64,000 nucleotides of DNA from CAYYMH01 sp964472785 (GTDB taxonomy: Bacteria; Zhuqueibacterota; Zhuqueibacteria; Thermofontimicrobiales; Thermofontimicrobiaceae). Below the pieces are notes generated by a model that was not told the origin of the DNA, searched no databases, and saw only the letters and a program-made list of their open reading frames with translations. Positions 9,392 through 17,971 of the stretch are shown piece after piece. The stretch covers positions 17,175 through 81,174 of the forward strand of contig CAYYMH010000018.1 in assembly GCA_964472785.1 (NCBI GenBank), read 5' to 3'. Each line of letters starts with the position of its first letter. The first letter of the stretch is position 1. The translations under genes and the position numbers were made by a program.

Positions 9392-10075
9392 CTATCTTTG
9401 AGGCGAATTGATGTAACGGATTAGCTCGTTCAGTGATTCGTCTGTCCGTTGCAGTTTTTTAATCGTATTTTGCTCAATGTCCTCAAGTCCGGCGCCGATA
9501 AGGCTTAAATCACGCAGTCGCTGCTGCTCCAATGATTGGTTGTAACGGGTTAGCATTGTTGCCCATTCTTTCTTTTGCTCGGCTTCACTTTGTTCAATCA
9601 TCGCTTTCATCATGTAATAATTGTCACGTTGAATCTGTTGCACAATCTGCTGTGTTTGCATTTCACTCAATCCCGATTGCTGTTGTTTTTTCGACGCGGA
9701 AAACAAAGCGATTCGCATATTAAACTGACTATCCTGATAAGATATTTCCGTGTTTGCGATTGCCAATAACAGAAATATTCCAGCGAAACCGTAAGCCAAA
9801 CCTAAACCGATTTTTTTCGGTGAGGGAAGCCATTTTTTCAACCATTGTTTCAGCGTTTCCCATCGTGTGACATTTTCGGACACCATAACCAGATTAAACG
9901 TCGGCTCCTCGTCTTCCCATTTTTGTAAAATATTGGACGTACTTTTTAGATGCGCCAATTCCTCGCGGCATTTGGCACACGCCTTCAAATGTTTTTGCAA
10001 CAGTTGATTATCTTCAGTCGATATTTCATCGTAAAGAAAATCTATGATTAATGGATGTATTTGATCACATTTCAT
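9392..10075 (-). CDS. Membrane-anchored anti-sigma factor (zf-HC2)
   Basis: A 227-residue protein. The N-terminal ~60 residues hold the zinc-binding anti-sigma motif: C3, H29, C33 and C36 (KHLKACAKC). A single membrane helix follows at about residues 89-108, then a ~115-residue Gln- and Glu-rich, probably coiled-coil periplasmic part. It should hold the ECF sigma factor encoded immediately upstream in an inactive state until a cell-envelope signal releases it. The gene overlaps the sigma gene by 11 bases, with GAGGAGGT located inside the sigma gene, so the two are translationally coupled. Confidence 0.9.
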   Translation of the reverse strand: MKCDQIHPLIIDFLYDEISTEDNQLLQKHLKACAKCREELAHLKSTSNILQKWEDEEPTFNLVMVSENVTRWETLKQWLKKWLPSPKKIGLGLAYGFAGIFLLLAIANTEISYQDSQFNMRIALFSASKKQQQSGLSEMQTQQIVQQIQRDNYYMMKAMIEQSEAEQKKEWATMLTRYNQSLEQQRLRDLSLIGAGLEDIEQNTIKKLQRTDESLNELIRYINSPQR

Positions 10076-10667
10076 AGCTCAGCACCTCCTCTGTGATTTG
10101 CCATTTTTCAAATATCTTTCGCAGGCCATTCAACCCGTAATACATACGTGATTTCACCGTATTCAAAGGTTCACCTAATGCTTCGGCGATCTCTTTGAAT
10201 TTTAATCCCTGATATTCTTTCATGATGATGACAATCCTCTGTTCTTCGGGTAATTGTTTCAAAGCCTGCTGAATGATTTTCCCAACCTGCTGCTTATTTA
10301 GCTCAATGTCGGGAAGGTTTGTTTTTTTATCAATCAATTCATCAGGCATAAGATGACCATTGTCACAGTTTTCTTGGATCGAATCAACCGATACCACGAT
10401 ATGTTTCTTTGTTTTCTTAAGTTCGTCTTTGCACAAATTGGCTGCGATTTGATAGGTCCACGAGGAAAATTTTTTAGCGTCCCGGAGTTTATGAATATTT
10501 TTGTAAACGCGAATAAAAGTTTTCTGAGTCATGTCCCGGGCTAACTCATCTCTCCCCAAATAGCGCAGGGCGAAATTATAAATCGGTTTTTCCCATCGCT
10601 GAACAAGCAGATTGAAACCACTCCGGTCGCCATTCACAATACGTTGAATCAACTCTTTTTCTGTCAT
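10065..10667 (-). CDS. ECF-type RNA polymerase sigma factor
   Basis: A 200-residue sigma-70 family protein containing only regions 2 and 4. Region 2 covers residues ~8-90 (ELARDMTQKTFIRVYKNIHKL, FSSWTYQIAANLCKDELKK). Region 4 covers ~130-190 (LPEEQRIVIIMKEYQGLKFKEIAEALGEPLNTVKSRMYYGL), including the helix-turn-helix that reads the -35 box. GAGGA lies just before the ATG. It is the first gene of the sigma, anti-sigma and secreted-protein operon, and such factors commonly drive their own operon. The signal and regulon are unknown. Confidence 0.95.
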   Translation of the reverse strand: MTEKELIQRIVNGDRSGFNLLVQRWEKPIYNFALRYLGRDELARDMTQKTFIRVYKNIHKLRDAKKFSSWTYQIAANLCKDELKKTKKHIVVSVDSIQENCDNGHLMPDELIDKKTNLPDIELNKQQVGKIIQQALKQLPEEQRIVIIMKEYQGLKFKEIAEALGEPLNTVKSRMYYGLNGLRKIFEKWQITEEVLSYEM

Positions 10668-10774
10668 TTTTCCTCGGGATTTTTTCTGTGAATTCTAATT
10701 GTTAGACTGTTGGAAGGGGGGAAAAGTTTTGTTTGGGGAAGAGAAAAATGAGATAGTTAAGAGATTAAAAAGAC

Positions 10775-11200
10775 TTAACCAATTATCTGAAAGCCAATTT
10801 GTTCGAAGTGAGTATCTTTTGTGAAAGCACGTTTTATTTCTAATTCTTTCATTATAGCAAAACTCGTACAATCGACATAGGAAAAAGCTTTGTCATCATA
10901 TTTCTTTGCAATGTTCCAAGCATCGTTTTCAATTTTTTCAGAAATTCTAATTAATTCGATTTCACCGATTTCTGCCATTTTCATTATTCTTTCACCGAAC
11001 TCAATTGCTGCTTTGTGATTTTTACCTCGAATTAAAATCAAGGTGTAAGTTTCTCCGAATACGAAATTCGAGGTAACGTATTGCACTTTTTCTTCTAATA
11101 GCCTCTTATGATTTTCTACAGCAGATTTATGATCTTTATCAATTCTATTTGCTAACGCATACCATGCCCAGGTATCGACAAAAATGCGGTTGTTATTCAT
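10775..11200 (-). CDS. PIN-domain ribonuclease toxin (VapC-like)
   Basis: A 141-residue PIN domain. The acidic residues that bind magnesium are visible: D9 (FVDTWAW), E50 (FGET), D110 (YVDCTSFA) and D129 (FTKDTHFEQIGF). VapC-type toxins cut structured RNA such as tRNA or rRNA when not bound by their antitoxin. The ATG overlaps the end of the upstream small gene by four bases, the classic coupling of a toxin to its antitoxin. The full length and intact motif suggest it is functional. Confidence 0.88.
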   Translation of the reverse strand: MNNNRIFVDTWAWYALANRIDKDHKSAVENHKRLLEEKVQYVTSNFVFGETYTLILIRGKNHKAAIEFGERIMKMAEIGEIELIRISEKIENDAWNIAKKYDDKAFSYVDCTSFAIMKELEIKRAFTKDTHFEQIGFQIIG

Positions 11201-11454
11201 TTGCCACTACCATATAAATATTTATCGTGCTCTGATGCGGTATTATTTGGTTCGTCTTCGCCGTCAAATAACCCTTCCTTTAAATCAAGCAATAGATCAC
11301 GATTTTCAGTTTTTGATGTTTTTTTTAGAACAATTATCTTGGTTTTTTTTTGTTGTTTTAAAAATAATATAAAATCCAGAACTTCCCTTGCCTTATCATC
11401 TGAAAGGCTTTTAATGTTCTCGATAATTGCCTTTTGTGTTTTTGATTGTTTCAT
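11197..11454 (-). CDS. Antitoxin of the PIN-toxin pair
   Basis: An 85-residue protein directly upstream of, and overlapping, the PIN gene. The N-terminus (IENIKSLSDDKAREVLDFILFLKQQKK) is the DUF2281/VapB-like helix that acts as a dimerisation or DNA-binding handle. The C-terminus is acidic and probably disordered (DGEDEPNNTASEHDKYL), suited to wrapping the toxin's active site. Autorepression of the pair is expected from the family. The call rests mainly on position and this helix motif. Confidence 0.75.
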   Translation of the reverse strand: MKQSKTQKAIIENIKSLSDDKAREVLDFILFLKQQKKTKIIVLKKTSKTENRDLLLDLKEGLFDGEDEPNNTASEHDKYLYGSGK

Positions 11455-11578
11455 TTCAATGTTCCGAATAAATAAAAGTTATGAAATTTTATGTGGCTTT
11501 GAAATATAGCATTTAAGAAAACAATTGTCAAGAAAATAATTACAAACCACCGGTTTTATCTTCCTCAAGTAACATGTA

Positions 11579-11597
11579 CTCCACTTCAAAAGTGGAG
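11579..11597. other. Small perfect hairpin downstream of the metH operon
   Basis: CTCCACTT and AAGTGGAG enclose a 3-nt loop. It lies 17 bases beyond the last gene of the metH operon but has no T run on the minus strand, so a terminator role is doubtful. Confidence 0.4.
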
Positions 11598-11613
11598 CAC
11601 ACGTTTTTAACCT

Positions 11614-12666
11614 TTATGGAAATTTTACTTCAAGTCCGATTCTTGGCTTGCCCCGTATTTTGAGTTTGAACGGATTTACACCTTCGGGAACCACTTTTTC
11701 TACCGCATATTCGGATTTTAATTCCTGGGCGAACTCGACGCTGTAACCGCCGAACAAATGCAGATCGATCATGCTGATGGGAATGCCAAACCCGAGTCCA
11801 ATAACCGGCTCAATGGTTTCTGAAATTCGTAAACCGCCGGAAACGTGGAACGATGTGGCAAGGCCTCGGGCTTTGGTGTCCACTGCTTTGAAATGATAAT
11901 TAATCACGCCAAAAGTCGCCAGATCGCCTTTGGGTTTGGGACGAACGACAATGGTTCCGTTATCAACAATGATGTCCACATCATCCACACTGGTCAACGC
12001 GGTTGCAATACCAAAGCTCCATTTTTCCAGCGATGTGTTGTCAAAAACTTCGTGGGCGAGGAATCGCTCTTCGGACAAATCTTTTTTGACGATCACTTTA
12101 ATATCACAGTTCTTTTGAAATTTTTTGGGAATCTCGAATTTGCGCACATCCATCCAGGTGCGGTACTCGCCAGTGACTTGTGTTTGCACCTGTGAAAAAA
12201 TCGGAAACAGCCCGATGAAGTAAGGCAACACCTCTTCAAAATATGATGGTTTACTTACTAATACTGTTGACAGATAGGATTTTGCTTCTTCATCTCTGGA
12301 AATAAAAATGTAGTACAGTGAATCAGATTTCAGTCCGTAGAGTCGGGTGTCGTGAAAATGGGCATTTCCGTGAAACATCCCAATCGGACTCAGCTCCGGT
12401 GTGAAGTTGGCAACCACGATGTAATAATGGTTGGGATTAATCTCAAAACCAAATTCAGCGATTAATTTCCGCAAACTGTCCACTGCCCAGGAGGTGAAGC
12501 CATCGCGGTAAAATCGCCACGCTTTCCCGAATAAATCCTCGGTATCATTCATCACATAGGGTGCGCCAGCCACCGGTTTGGGAATGACGATCCGTCGCTC
12601 CTGAGCGTTTAGCGTTGTGAACAGAAGCAAGAAAATGAGAGAAACAAGTATCAGCTTTTTTTGCAT
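11614..12666 (-). CDS. Secreted protein of unknown function
   Basis: A 350-residue protein with a signal peptide (MQKKLILVSLIFLLLFTTLNAQ). I do not recognise a family. The middle is mixed alpha/beta. The last ~150 residues alternate hydrophobic and polar residues with Gly-rich turns (GLGFGIPISMIDLHLFGGYSV) and end in LEVKFP, which suggests a beta-barrel or beta-sandwich attached to the outer membrane. AAGGAG lies nine bases upstream. It is the last gene of a run with metH, metF and the zinc-ribbon gene, 31 bases after the latter. Nothing links it functionally to methionine synthesis. Confidence 0.7.
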   Translation of the reverse strand: MQKKLILVSLIFLLLFTTLNAQERRIVIPKPVAGAPYVMNDTEDLFGKAWRFYRDGFTSWAVDSLRKLIAEFGFEINPNHYYIVVANFTPELSPIGMFHGNAHFHDTRLYGLKSDSLYYIFISRDEEAKSYLSTVLVSKPSYFEEVLPYFIGLFPIFSQVQTQVTGEYRTWMDVRKFEIPKKFQKNCDIKVIVKKDLSEERFLAHEVFDNTSLEKWSFGIATALTSVDDVDIIVDNGTIVVRPKPKGDLATFGVINYHFKAVDTKARGLATSFHVSGGLRISETIEPVIGLGFGIPISMIDLHLFGGYSVEFAQELKSEYAVEKVVPEGVNPFKLKIRGKPRIGLEVKFP

Positions 12667-12697
12667 GAGACAATTCTCCTTTTGAATAAATTTTGTT

Positions 12698-13195
12698 TTA
12701 TTGAATTATTTCCAAATCTTTTAAAGTTTTTTCTGCCTCGATTACCTCTTGCAATGGAACCATAACTTTTACTTCATTTATAATATGGCCGTCATATTCT
12801 CCGGATGCACGAAAAAGTGTATAATCGCCCGAACCCATGTGCCATGGACCGGCTTTGCGCGAAAAAATAAACGGATGCAAACCCGCTTCCTCCAGACAAT
12901 TTTTCACATACTGTGCCTGCGAATCGTCACTGACACCGTAAACACGAGCCAGATTTTGATAAATTTCATACCCGGCGTGCTGTTCACACAAAAATTTTCC
13001 ATTGACAACAGAACCACAGTGATGGCAAAACGGAGTTGCACAAATAACACAAACGCCATCAGCCTCGATTTCAGGATGGTTTTCACAGAATACATCATCG
13101 GCAAACAATCTGCCACATTTGGGGCAAAAATCATCGGACTCAGCTACCGGCTGATCACAGTAACTACACTTTATTTGGTTTTCATCCGCTGCCAT
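12698..13195 (-). CDS. Zinc-ribbon / B-box-like protein with DUF2007-like tail
   Basis: A 165-residue cytoplasmic protein in two parts. Residues ~9-75 contain paired Cys and His ligands: C10 and C13 (CSYC), CPKC, CENH, CVIC, CHHC and CEQH. They resemble a zinc ribbon followed by a B-box-like zinc cluster. Residues ~85-160 (LARVYGVSDDSQAQYVKNCLEEAGLHPFIFSR ... VMVPLQEVIEAEKTL) match the small DUF2007 alpha/beta domain, annotated elsewhere as a putative signal-transducing domain. It lies 29 bases after metF. The role is unknown; zinc-dependent protein binding is a reasonable guess. Confidence 0.7.
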   Translation of the reverse strand: MAADENQIKCSYCDQPVAESDDFCPKCGRLFADDVFCENHPEIEADGVCVICATPFCHHCGSVVNGKFLCEQHAGYEIYQNLARVYGVSDDSQAQYVKNCLEEAGLHPFIFSRKAGPWHMGSGDYTLFRASGEYDGHIINEVKVMVPLQEVIEAEKTLKDLEIIQ

Positions 13196-13224
13196 TTGCT
13201 TTCCTTTAATCTGGTTAATTCCCG

Positions 13225-14166
13225 TTACAACGATTTAATCAATTTTGAAATACTATCCGGATCATTCATCACGTAAAAATGAAGATGTTTTTCTCCCGCA
13301 TCGAGTAAATCCTGGCTCTGTTTCAAAACCCATTTAAAACCGATTTCTTCGCAGTGTTGCGGATTTTCAACCATTTCGTCCACTAACTCTTCAGGGAGAT
13401 CAACGTGAAAATTTTTGGGGATGGAATTGAGCTGTCGAATATTATGAATGATTTTTAAGCCGGGCAAAATCGGTGCGTCAATACAAGCTGCTCGACACCG
13501 CTTAACAAATTTGAAATATTGGTCGTTATCAAAAAACATTTGGGTGACGATATAATCCGCTCCGCTGTCAATTTTATCTTTCAGAAAACGAATATCGGTT
13601 TTCAAATTCGGCGCCTCGAAATGTTTTTCAGGATAACCCGCCACACCGATACAAAAATTCATCGTATCCGCGTTTAAAATTTCTTCGACATAAATCCCGG
13701 AGCGGAGGTCGCTAATCTGTTTCACCAGATTGCAGGCGTAGATATTCTCCTTTCGGTACGGATCAATAGGTTTTTTGTAATTGGTGTCGTCCCCGCGAAC
13801 AGCAAACACATTTTGAATGCCAAGAAACTCCAGTTCAATCAATGCGTCTTCAGTCTCTTCCTGCGTGAATCCCTGGCACAACAAATGCGCCACCGTATCG
13901 ATGCCAAACCGGTTTTGAATCACGCCACAGATACCAATGGTACCCGGACGTTTACGCCGGACTTTTCTGCGAATTGTGCCATTATCCAATTCTTCGTAGT
14001 CAGCCACTGCCGCATGACTGGTAACATCGATAAATTGAGGATTAAAGTGTTTCAATTTTTCAACGATATCAAGGATAATTTTTCCTGATTTCCCTCTTTT
14101 GGGGGGAATGATTTCAAAACTAAATTGGGGATTATCTGATTTTTTCAAATGATCAATAACCTTCAT
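13225..14166 (-). CDS. metF: Methylenetetrahydrofolate reductase
   Basis: Reduces 5,10-methylene-tetrahydrofolate to 5-methyl-tetrahydrofolate with FAD, supplying the methyl donor for MetH. The 313-residue length fits the bacterial TIM-barrel enzyme. Visible signatures are FSFEIIPPKRG near the N-terminus (catalytic Glu in FEIIPP), DVTSHAAV, NVFAVRGDD, CIGVAGYPEKH and GADYIVTQMFFD, the folate and flavin contacts of the family. It starts 20 bases after metH on the same strand with AAGG upstream, so the two consecutive steps of the methyl branch are encoded together. Confidence 0.96.
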   Translation of the reverse strand: MKVIDHLKKSDNPQFSFEIIPPKRGKSGKIILDIVEKLKHFNPQFIDVTSHAAVADYEELDNGTIRRKVRRKRPGTIGICGVIQNRFGIDTVAHLLCQGFTQEETEDALIELEFLGIQNVFAVRGDDTNYKKPIDPYRKENIYACNLVKQISDLRSGIYVEEILNADTMNFCIGVAGYPEKHFEAPNLKTDIRFLKDKIDSGADYIVTQMFFDNDQYFKFVKRCRAACIDAPILPGLKIIHNIRQLNSIPKNFHVDLPEELVDEMVENPQHCEEIGFKWVLKQSQDLLDAGEKHLHFYVMNDPDSISKLIKSL

Positions 14167-14186
14167 ATCAATTGCCTTAACTTTAT

Positions 14187-17100
14187 TTAAATATTAAAAT
14201 ATCGTGCTTGGGGATGATGAACAATAATGGCAGAGGTGGATTGTTCCGGCACCAACTGATAATTTTCAGTTAAACCCATTCCAATCTCCTCCGGTTTCAA
14301 TAACCGAAAAATTTTTTCCTGATCTTTAAGATTGGGACAGGCAGAATAACCTAATGAAAAACGGGCTCCCTGATAATGACCCTTAAATAAATCCTCTGGG
14401 TTTTGTGCATCCGCTTTGTTTATCCCCAGCTCCAGCCGAATTTGTTGATGCCAGTATTCGGCTAACGCTTCGGCTAACTCCACAGTAAACCCATGCCAAT
14501 ACAAGTAATCCTGAAATTTGTCATTCTTGAATAACCGCTTCGACTCCTCGGATGCCTTGTGACCGATGGTGACGATTTGAAATGCCACCAGATCTTTTTC
14601 GTGCTGCTGATCCGACAAAAAGTAATTCGCGATGCACAGTCTGCTTTTTTTGGTTTGCCGCGGAAAGTTAAATTGGAGCAACGGTGTTTTATTATTTGGC
14701 TGGGAATAAATTAAAAGTGAATTATCTTTCGATTGACACGGAAAATATCCATAGACTACCGCCGGCTCAACTGAATTACGATTCTCTGCCAATTCAATCA
14801 ATTCCTTCAGCTTGGGCTCTAAAATCTGATCTTCGATCTGTTGGCCTTTCACCTGCCAGCGACCGCGAAAGAGTGCTTTTTTGTTGATAAAGGGCGTGAT
14901 CCTTTTTAATGGAATTTTCGAAACAATTTTTTTTCCCCAGAACGGCGGAACCGGTGGTTTAACCGGCGTTATCTTTTTCGTTACGGTTGTTTTTCTGGGA
15001 GAGGTATTTTTATTTTCCTTAAATTCATTAAAATTATTCGGCTTTTTTAGATCTGTATGTGCAACAATATTGTCCATTATTTTTAATCCGTCAAACGCAT
15101 CTTTGGCATAAAATACCAACGATCCGTAAGATTTCCGTAAATCGTTTTCAACAAATTTTTGACTCAATGCTGCACCGCCCAAAAGCACTGGTACGGAAAG
15201 ACCGATTTTTTTCATCGTCTTTAGATTGTCTTCCATGATCAGCGTGGATTTTACAAGTAGTCCGCTCATTCCGATCGCATCAGCGTTGTTTTCGCGGAAG
15301 GCTTCAAGAATGGCTTCGATCGGCTGCTTCACGCCCAGGTTGATCACTTCGTAGCCGTTATTGGATAAAATGATATCAACCAGATTTTTCCCAATATCGT
15401 GCACATCACCGCTCACCGTGGCGAGGACAATTTTTCCCCTGCTTTTGGTTTCGGATTTATCAAGATGTGGTTGAAGAAATCTGACCGCCGCTTTCATGGT
15501 TTCGGCGGACTTGAGCACAAAGGGCAACTGCATTTCGCCAGAGCCGAAAAACTCACCGACCCGCTTCATCGCCTTCAATAAAATCTGATTGATGATATCA
15601 ATCGCTGAATGATTTTTGAGGCAGATTTCCAATTCGCTTTCGATTTCAGCAGCGTTGCCGTCAATGATGCGTTGTTCGAGCCTTTGTTCAGGAGATAATT
15701 TGTGAGCGGATTTCGGCGCTGTCGGTTTGGCATCAATTTTTTCAAAATAGTGAATCACCTCAAGTAATGGATCGCGTCCGTCATGCTGTCGATTAAAGAT
15801 GAGTTTTTCCAGCAGTTCCCGTTCAGCTTGCGGTATTTGGTACAGTGGCAAAATTTTTCCTGCGTGCAAAATGGCAGCGTCCAGTCCCGCCTTGATAGCA
15901 TGAAACAGAAAGACCGAATTGAGGCGCTGGCGAATGTGCGGTTTCAATCCGTACGACACATTGGAAACGCCCAAAATCGTATTAACATCCGGGAAGGCTG
16001 ATTTAATCTGCCGGATCGCCTGCATTGTCTCAACAGCCGCATTGCGGGTTGTTTCGTCACCACTGCCTAAAGTGAACGTCAGCGTGTCAATGAAAATATC
16101 TTGCGCCGGAATTTCAAAGTCCTGGGTAATAATGCGAATCATTTTTTGAGCGATAGCACATTTGTGATCAGCGGTTTTTGCCATGCCTTTTTCGTCGATC
16201 GTCAGCCCGATGACTGCGGCGCCGTATTGTTTGCATCGTTTCAAAATCGCGCGAAAATTATCCTCGTTTTCCAGATTCACCGAGTTCACAATGGCTTTTC
16301 CGGCGATGCGTTGAAGCGCGTTTTCGATCACCTCCGGTTTTGTCGAATCGATCATCAGTGGCAAAGAAACATCCGTGTTAAGCTGTTCCACCAATTGCGC
16401 CATGTGCTGTTTTTCGTCCAATCCGACATAAGCGGTTGAGACATCCAGCAGATGCGCGCCCTCTTTTTCCTGCTGATGCGCGATAGAGAGCAAGCCGTTC
16501 ATGTCATCGTCCAACAGAAAATCCCTGAACTTTTTTGAGCCGCTGGCATTGCAGCGTTCGCCGATAATCAGCGGTTTGGGCTCTACCCGATAACTGGCGA
16601 TGCCATACAAACTGGAGGCAGCATGAATTTTCTCCGGAACTCGTTTTTGGGGAGAGGTTCCACTGACAACACCAGAAACCGCGCGCAAATGTTCCGGCGT
16701 TGTGCCACAGCAGCCACCGACGATGTTTACGTCCAGGTCGGTGATAAAATTTCGCAGATGAGTTGCCAGTTCCTTGGGTGACAAATCATAAAAAACCGCA
16801 CCGTTCTCCACGCGGGGCATCCCTGCGTTGGGCATCACCGAAATAAGCCGATCCCAATTTGTTGCCAGGGTTTTCAAATGACCGGCCATGGGTTTGGGGC
16901 CGGTGGAACAATTGATTCCGAGCGCGTCGATTGGGAATGGCGACAGGGTAACAATCACCGTCAGCATGTCCGAACCGACCAATGTTTTGCCGTTGGTTTC
17001 CATGGTCACCTGGGCAATCACCGGCAGGCGGATTTTCTTTTTTTGAAAAACCTCAAAGATGGTAATTAAAACCGTTTTCAGTTGTAGTATGTCCTGACAG

Positions 17101-17576
17101 GTTTCCACGATGAGCAGATCAGCGCCGCCGTCAATCAGTCCCTCGACCTGGGGGAGGTAAGCATCCCGCAGTTGGTCAAACTGAGTCTGCCGCAACGAAG
17201 GTAGCTTGGTACCGGGGCCGATACTGCCCGCCACGTATCGTTGTTGCTGTTTCGATGAAAAATCGGTCGCCACCTGTCTCGCCAATTCTGCTGCGGCGCG
17301 GTTGATTTCATAAATTTTATCTGTTAATCCATACTCGCTTAATACCACGCCATTGGCGCCAAAGGTGTTGGTTTCGACCACGTCACAGCCGGCGTCGAAA
17401 AAACTGGCATGGATTTCCTGAATGGCTTTTGGTTTGGACAGATTGAGAATTTCGCTGCAACCTGTCTTCTCTCGAAAATCGTCTGAAGATAAATTTAGTT
17501 GCTGAATGCTGGTGCCCATGGCGCCGTCAAAGACGAGGATTTTGTCGTGGCAGATTTTTTTTAGGTCGAGTGACAT
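14187..17576 (-). CDS. metH: Cobalamin-dependent methionine synthase
   Basis: Transfers a methyl group from 5-methyl-tetrahydrofolate through cobalamin to homocysteine. At 1129 residues it is slightly shorter than the E. coli enzyme but has all four modules. Homocysteine binding is at ~1-320, with FDGAMGTSIQ at the start and the zinc cysteines in GINCSTG and VGGCCGT. Pterin binding is at ~340-610 (GERCNASGSKKFRDFL). The cobalamin cap and Rossmann domains are at ~640-880, with the axial His726 in DVHDIGKN. The AdoMet-dependent reactivation domain is at ~930-1129 (FKGHYQGARFSLGYSACPN). AAGGA precedes the ATG. The enzyme needs vitamin B12; I see no cobalamin riboswitch in its leader. Confidence 0.97.
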   Translation of the reverse strand: MSLDLKKICHDKILVFDGAMGTSIQQLNLSSDDFREKTGCSEILNLSKPKAIQEIHASFFDAGCDVVETNTFGANGVVLSEYGLTDKIYEINRAAAELARQVATDFSSKQQQRYVAGSIGPGTKLPSLRQTQFDQLRDAYLPQVEGLIDGGADLLIVETCQDILQLKTVLITIFEVFQKKKIRLPVIAQVTMETNGKTLVGSDMLTVIVTLSPFPIDALGINCSTGPKPMAGHLKTLATNWDRLISVMPNAGMPRVENGAVFYDLSPKELATHLRNFITDLDVNIVGGCCGTTPEHLRAVSGVVSGTSPQKRVPEKIHAASSLYGIASYRVEPKPLIIGERCNASGSKKFRDFLLDDDMNGLLSIAHQQEKEGAHLLDVSTAYVGLDEKQHMAQLVEQLNTDVSLPLMIDSTKPEVIENALQRIAGKAIVNSVNLENEDNFRAILKRCKQYGAAVIGLTIDEKGMAKTADHKCAIAQKMIRIITQDFEIPAQDIFIDTLTFTLGSGDETTRNAAVETMQAIRQIKSAFPDVNTILGVSNVSYGLKPHIRQRLNSVFLFHAIKAGLDAAILHAGKILPLYQIPQAERELLEKLIFNRQHDGRDPLLEVIHYFEKIDAKPTAPKSAHKLSPEQRLEQRIIDGNAAEIESELEICLKNHSAIDIINQILLKAMKRVGEFFGSGEMQLPFVLKSAETMKAAVRFLQPHLDKSETKSRGKIVLATVSGDVHDIGKNLVDIILSNNGYEVINLGVKQPIEAILEAFRENNADAIGMSGLLVKSTLIMEDNLKTMKKIGLSVPVLLGGAALSQKFVENDLRKSYGSLVFYAKDAFDGLKIMDNIVAHTDLKKPNNFNEFKENKNTSPRKTTVTKKITPVKPPVPPFWGKKIVSKIPLKRITPFINKKALFRGRWQVKGQQIEDQILEPKLKELIELAENRNSVEPAVVYGYFPCQSKDNSLLIYSQPNNKTPLLQFNFPRQTKKSRLCIANYFLSDQQHEKDLVAFQIVTIGHKASEESKRLFKNDKFQDYLYWHGFTVELAEALAEYWHQQIRLELGINKADAQNPEDLFKGHYQGARFSLGYSACPNLKDQEKIFRLLKPEEIGMGLTENYQLVPEQSTSAIIVHHPQARYFNI

Positions 17577-17723
17577 GTGTTCCTTAATTCAAAATAATAT
17601 TTTTATTGATGAAATATCAAAAATTTTTGTTTTTGTGTTTTGATTTTAACCAGCAACTTATTTGTTTTTTATTAAGTTAAAATATTTCCCTTTAAATGTC
17701 AACAGAAAAATTGGGAAATTTTT

Positions 17724-17740
17724 AAATCTTGACGGATTAA
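17724..17740 (+). repeat. 17-bp dispersed motif, copy 1
   Basis: AAATCTTGACGGATTAA matches copies at 20241-20257 and 21470-21486 with one change. The motif is a small palindrome: AATCC and GGATT around TGAC in the other copies. Confidence 0.7.
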
Positions 17741-17884
17741 TTTCGGGTTTTTTAAAAACCATCAAGAGTGAAACAGAAAAAAGAAGTGGGGGAGTTAAGG
17801 CGTCAGATTTTTACCTTCAAAAATTCCGGGTTGTTGCATCCGTTAGGCAAAAAAAACAATTTACGGGCGGATTATTTTTTTTAG

Positions 17885-17913
17885 TTGACATTGAAATAAC
17901 AATTTGGTATTTT
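17885..17913 (+). promoter_or_regulatory. Promoter of the M23 peptidase gene
   Basis: A perfect TTGACA (17885-17890) is followed after 17 nt by TATTTT (17908-17913), which leaves a leader of about 50 nt before the coding region. Confidence 0.65.
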
Positions 17914-17971
17914 GAAATTGGTTTTGTTCATTGGATCTGAAATTATAGCGACTGGATAAAAAAACAACAGG

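Larger units (their letters stand above)
17577..17971. other. Intergenic region between metH and the M23 peptidase gene
   Basis: An AT-rich spacer of 395 bases that carries divergent promoters. It contains one copy of a 17-bp dispersed motif and a plus-strand promoter, listed separately. An open frame at 17662-17940 has no homology I recognise and is probably chance. I see no SAM or cobalamin riboswitch consensus. Confidence 0.5.

Noticed and set aside
10668..10774. Insertion boundary next to the toxin-antitoxin pair
   Set aside because: No inverted repeats or target duplications could be found at its edges; the spacer is unremarkable.
17577..17700. Possible cobalamin or SAM riboswitch in the metH leader
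   Set aside because: No B12-box or SAM-box consensus and no pseudoknot-like layout could be found in the leader; it is AT-rich and unstructured by eye. The TonB receptor leader (24285-24449) likewise lacks a B12 box.
17662..17940. 92-codon open frame between metH and the M23 peptidase
   Set aside because: No signature or Shine-Dalgarno sequence. It overlaps a dispersed 17-bp motif and a promoter, and its composition is that of the AT-rich spacer.
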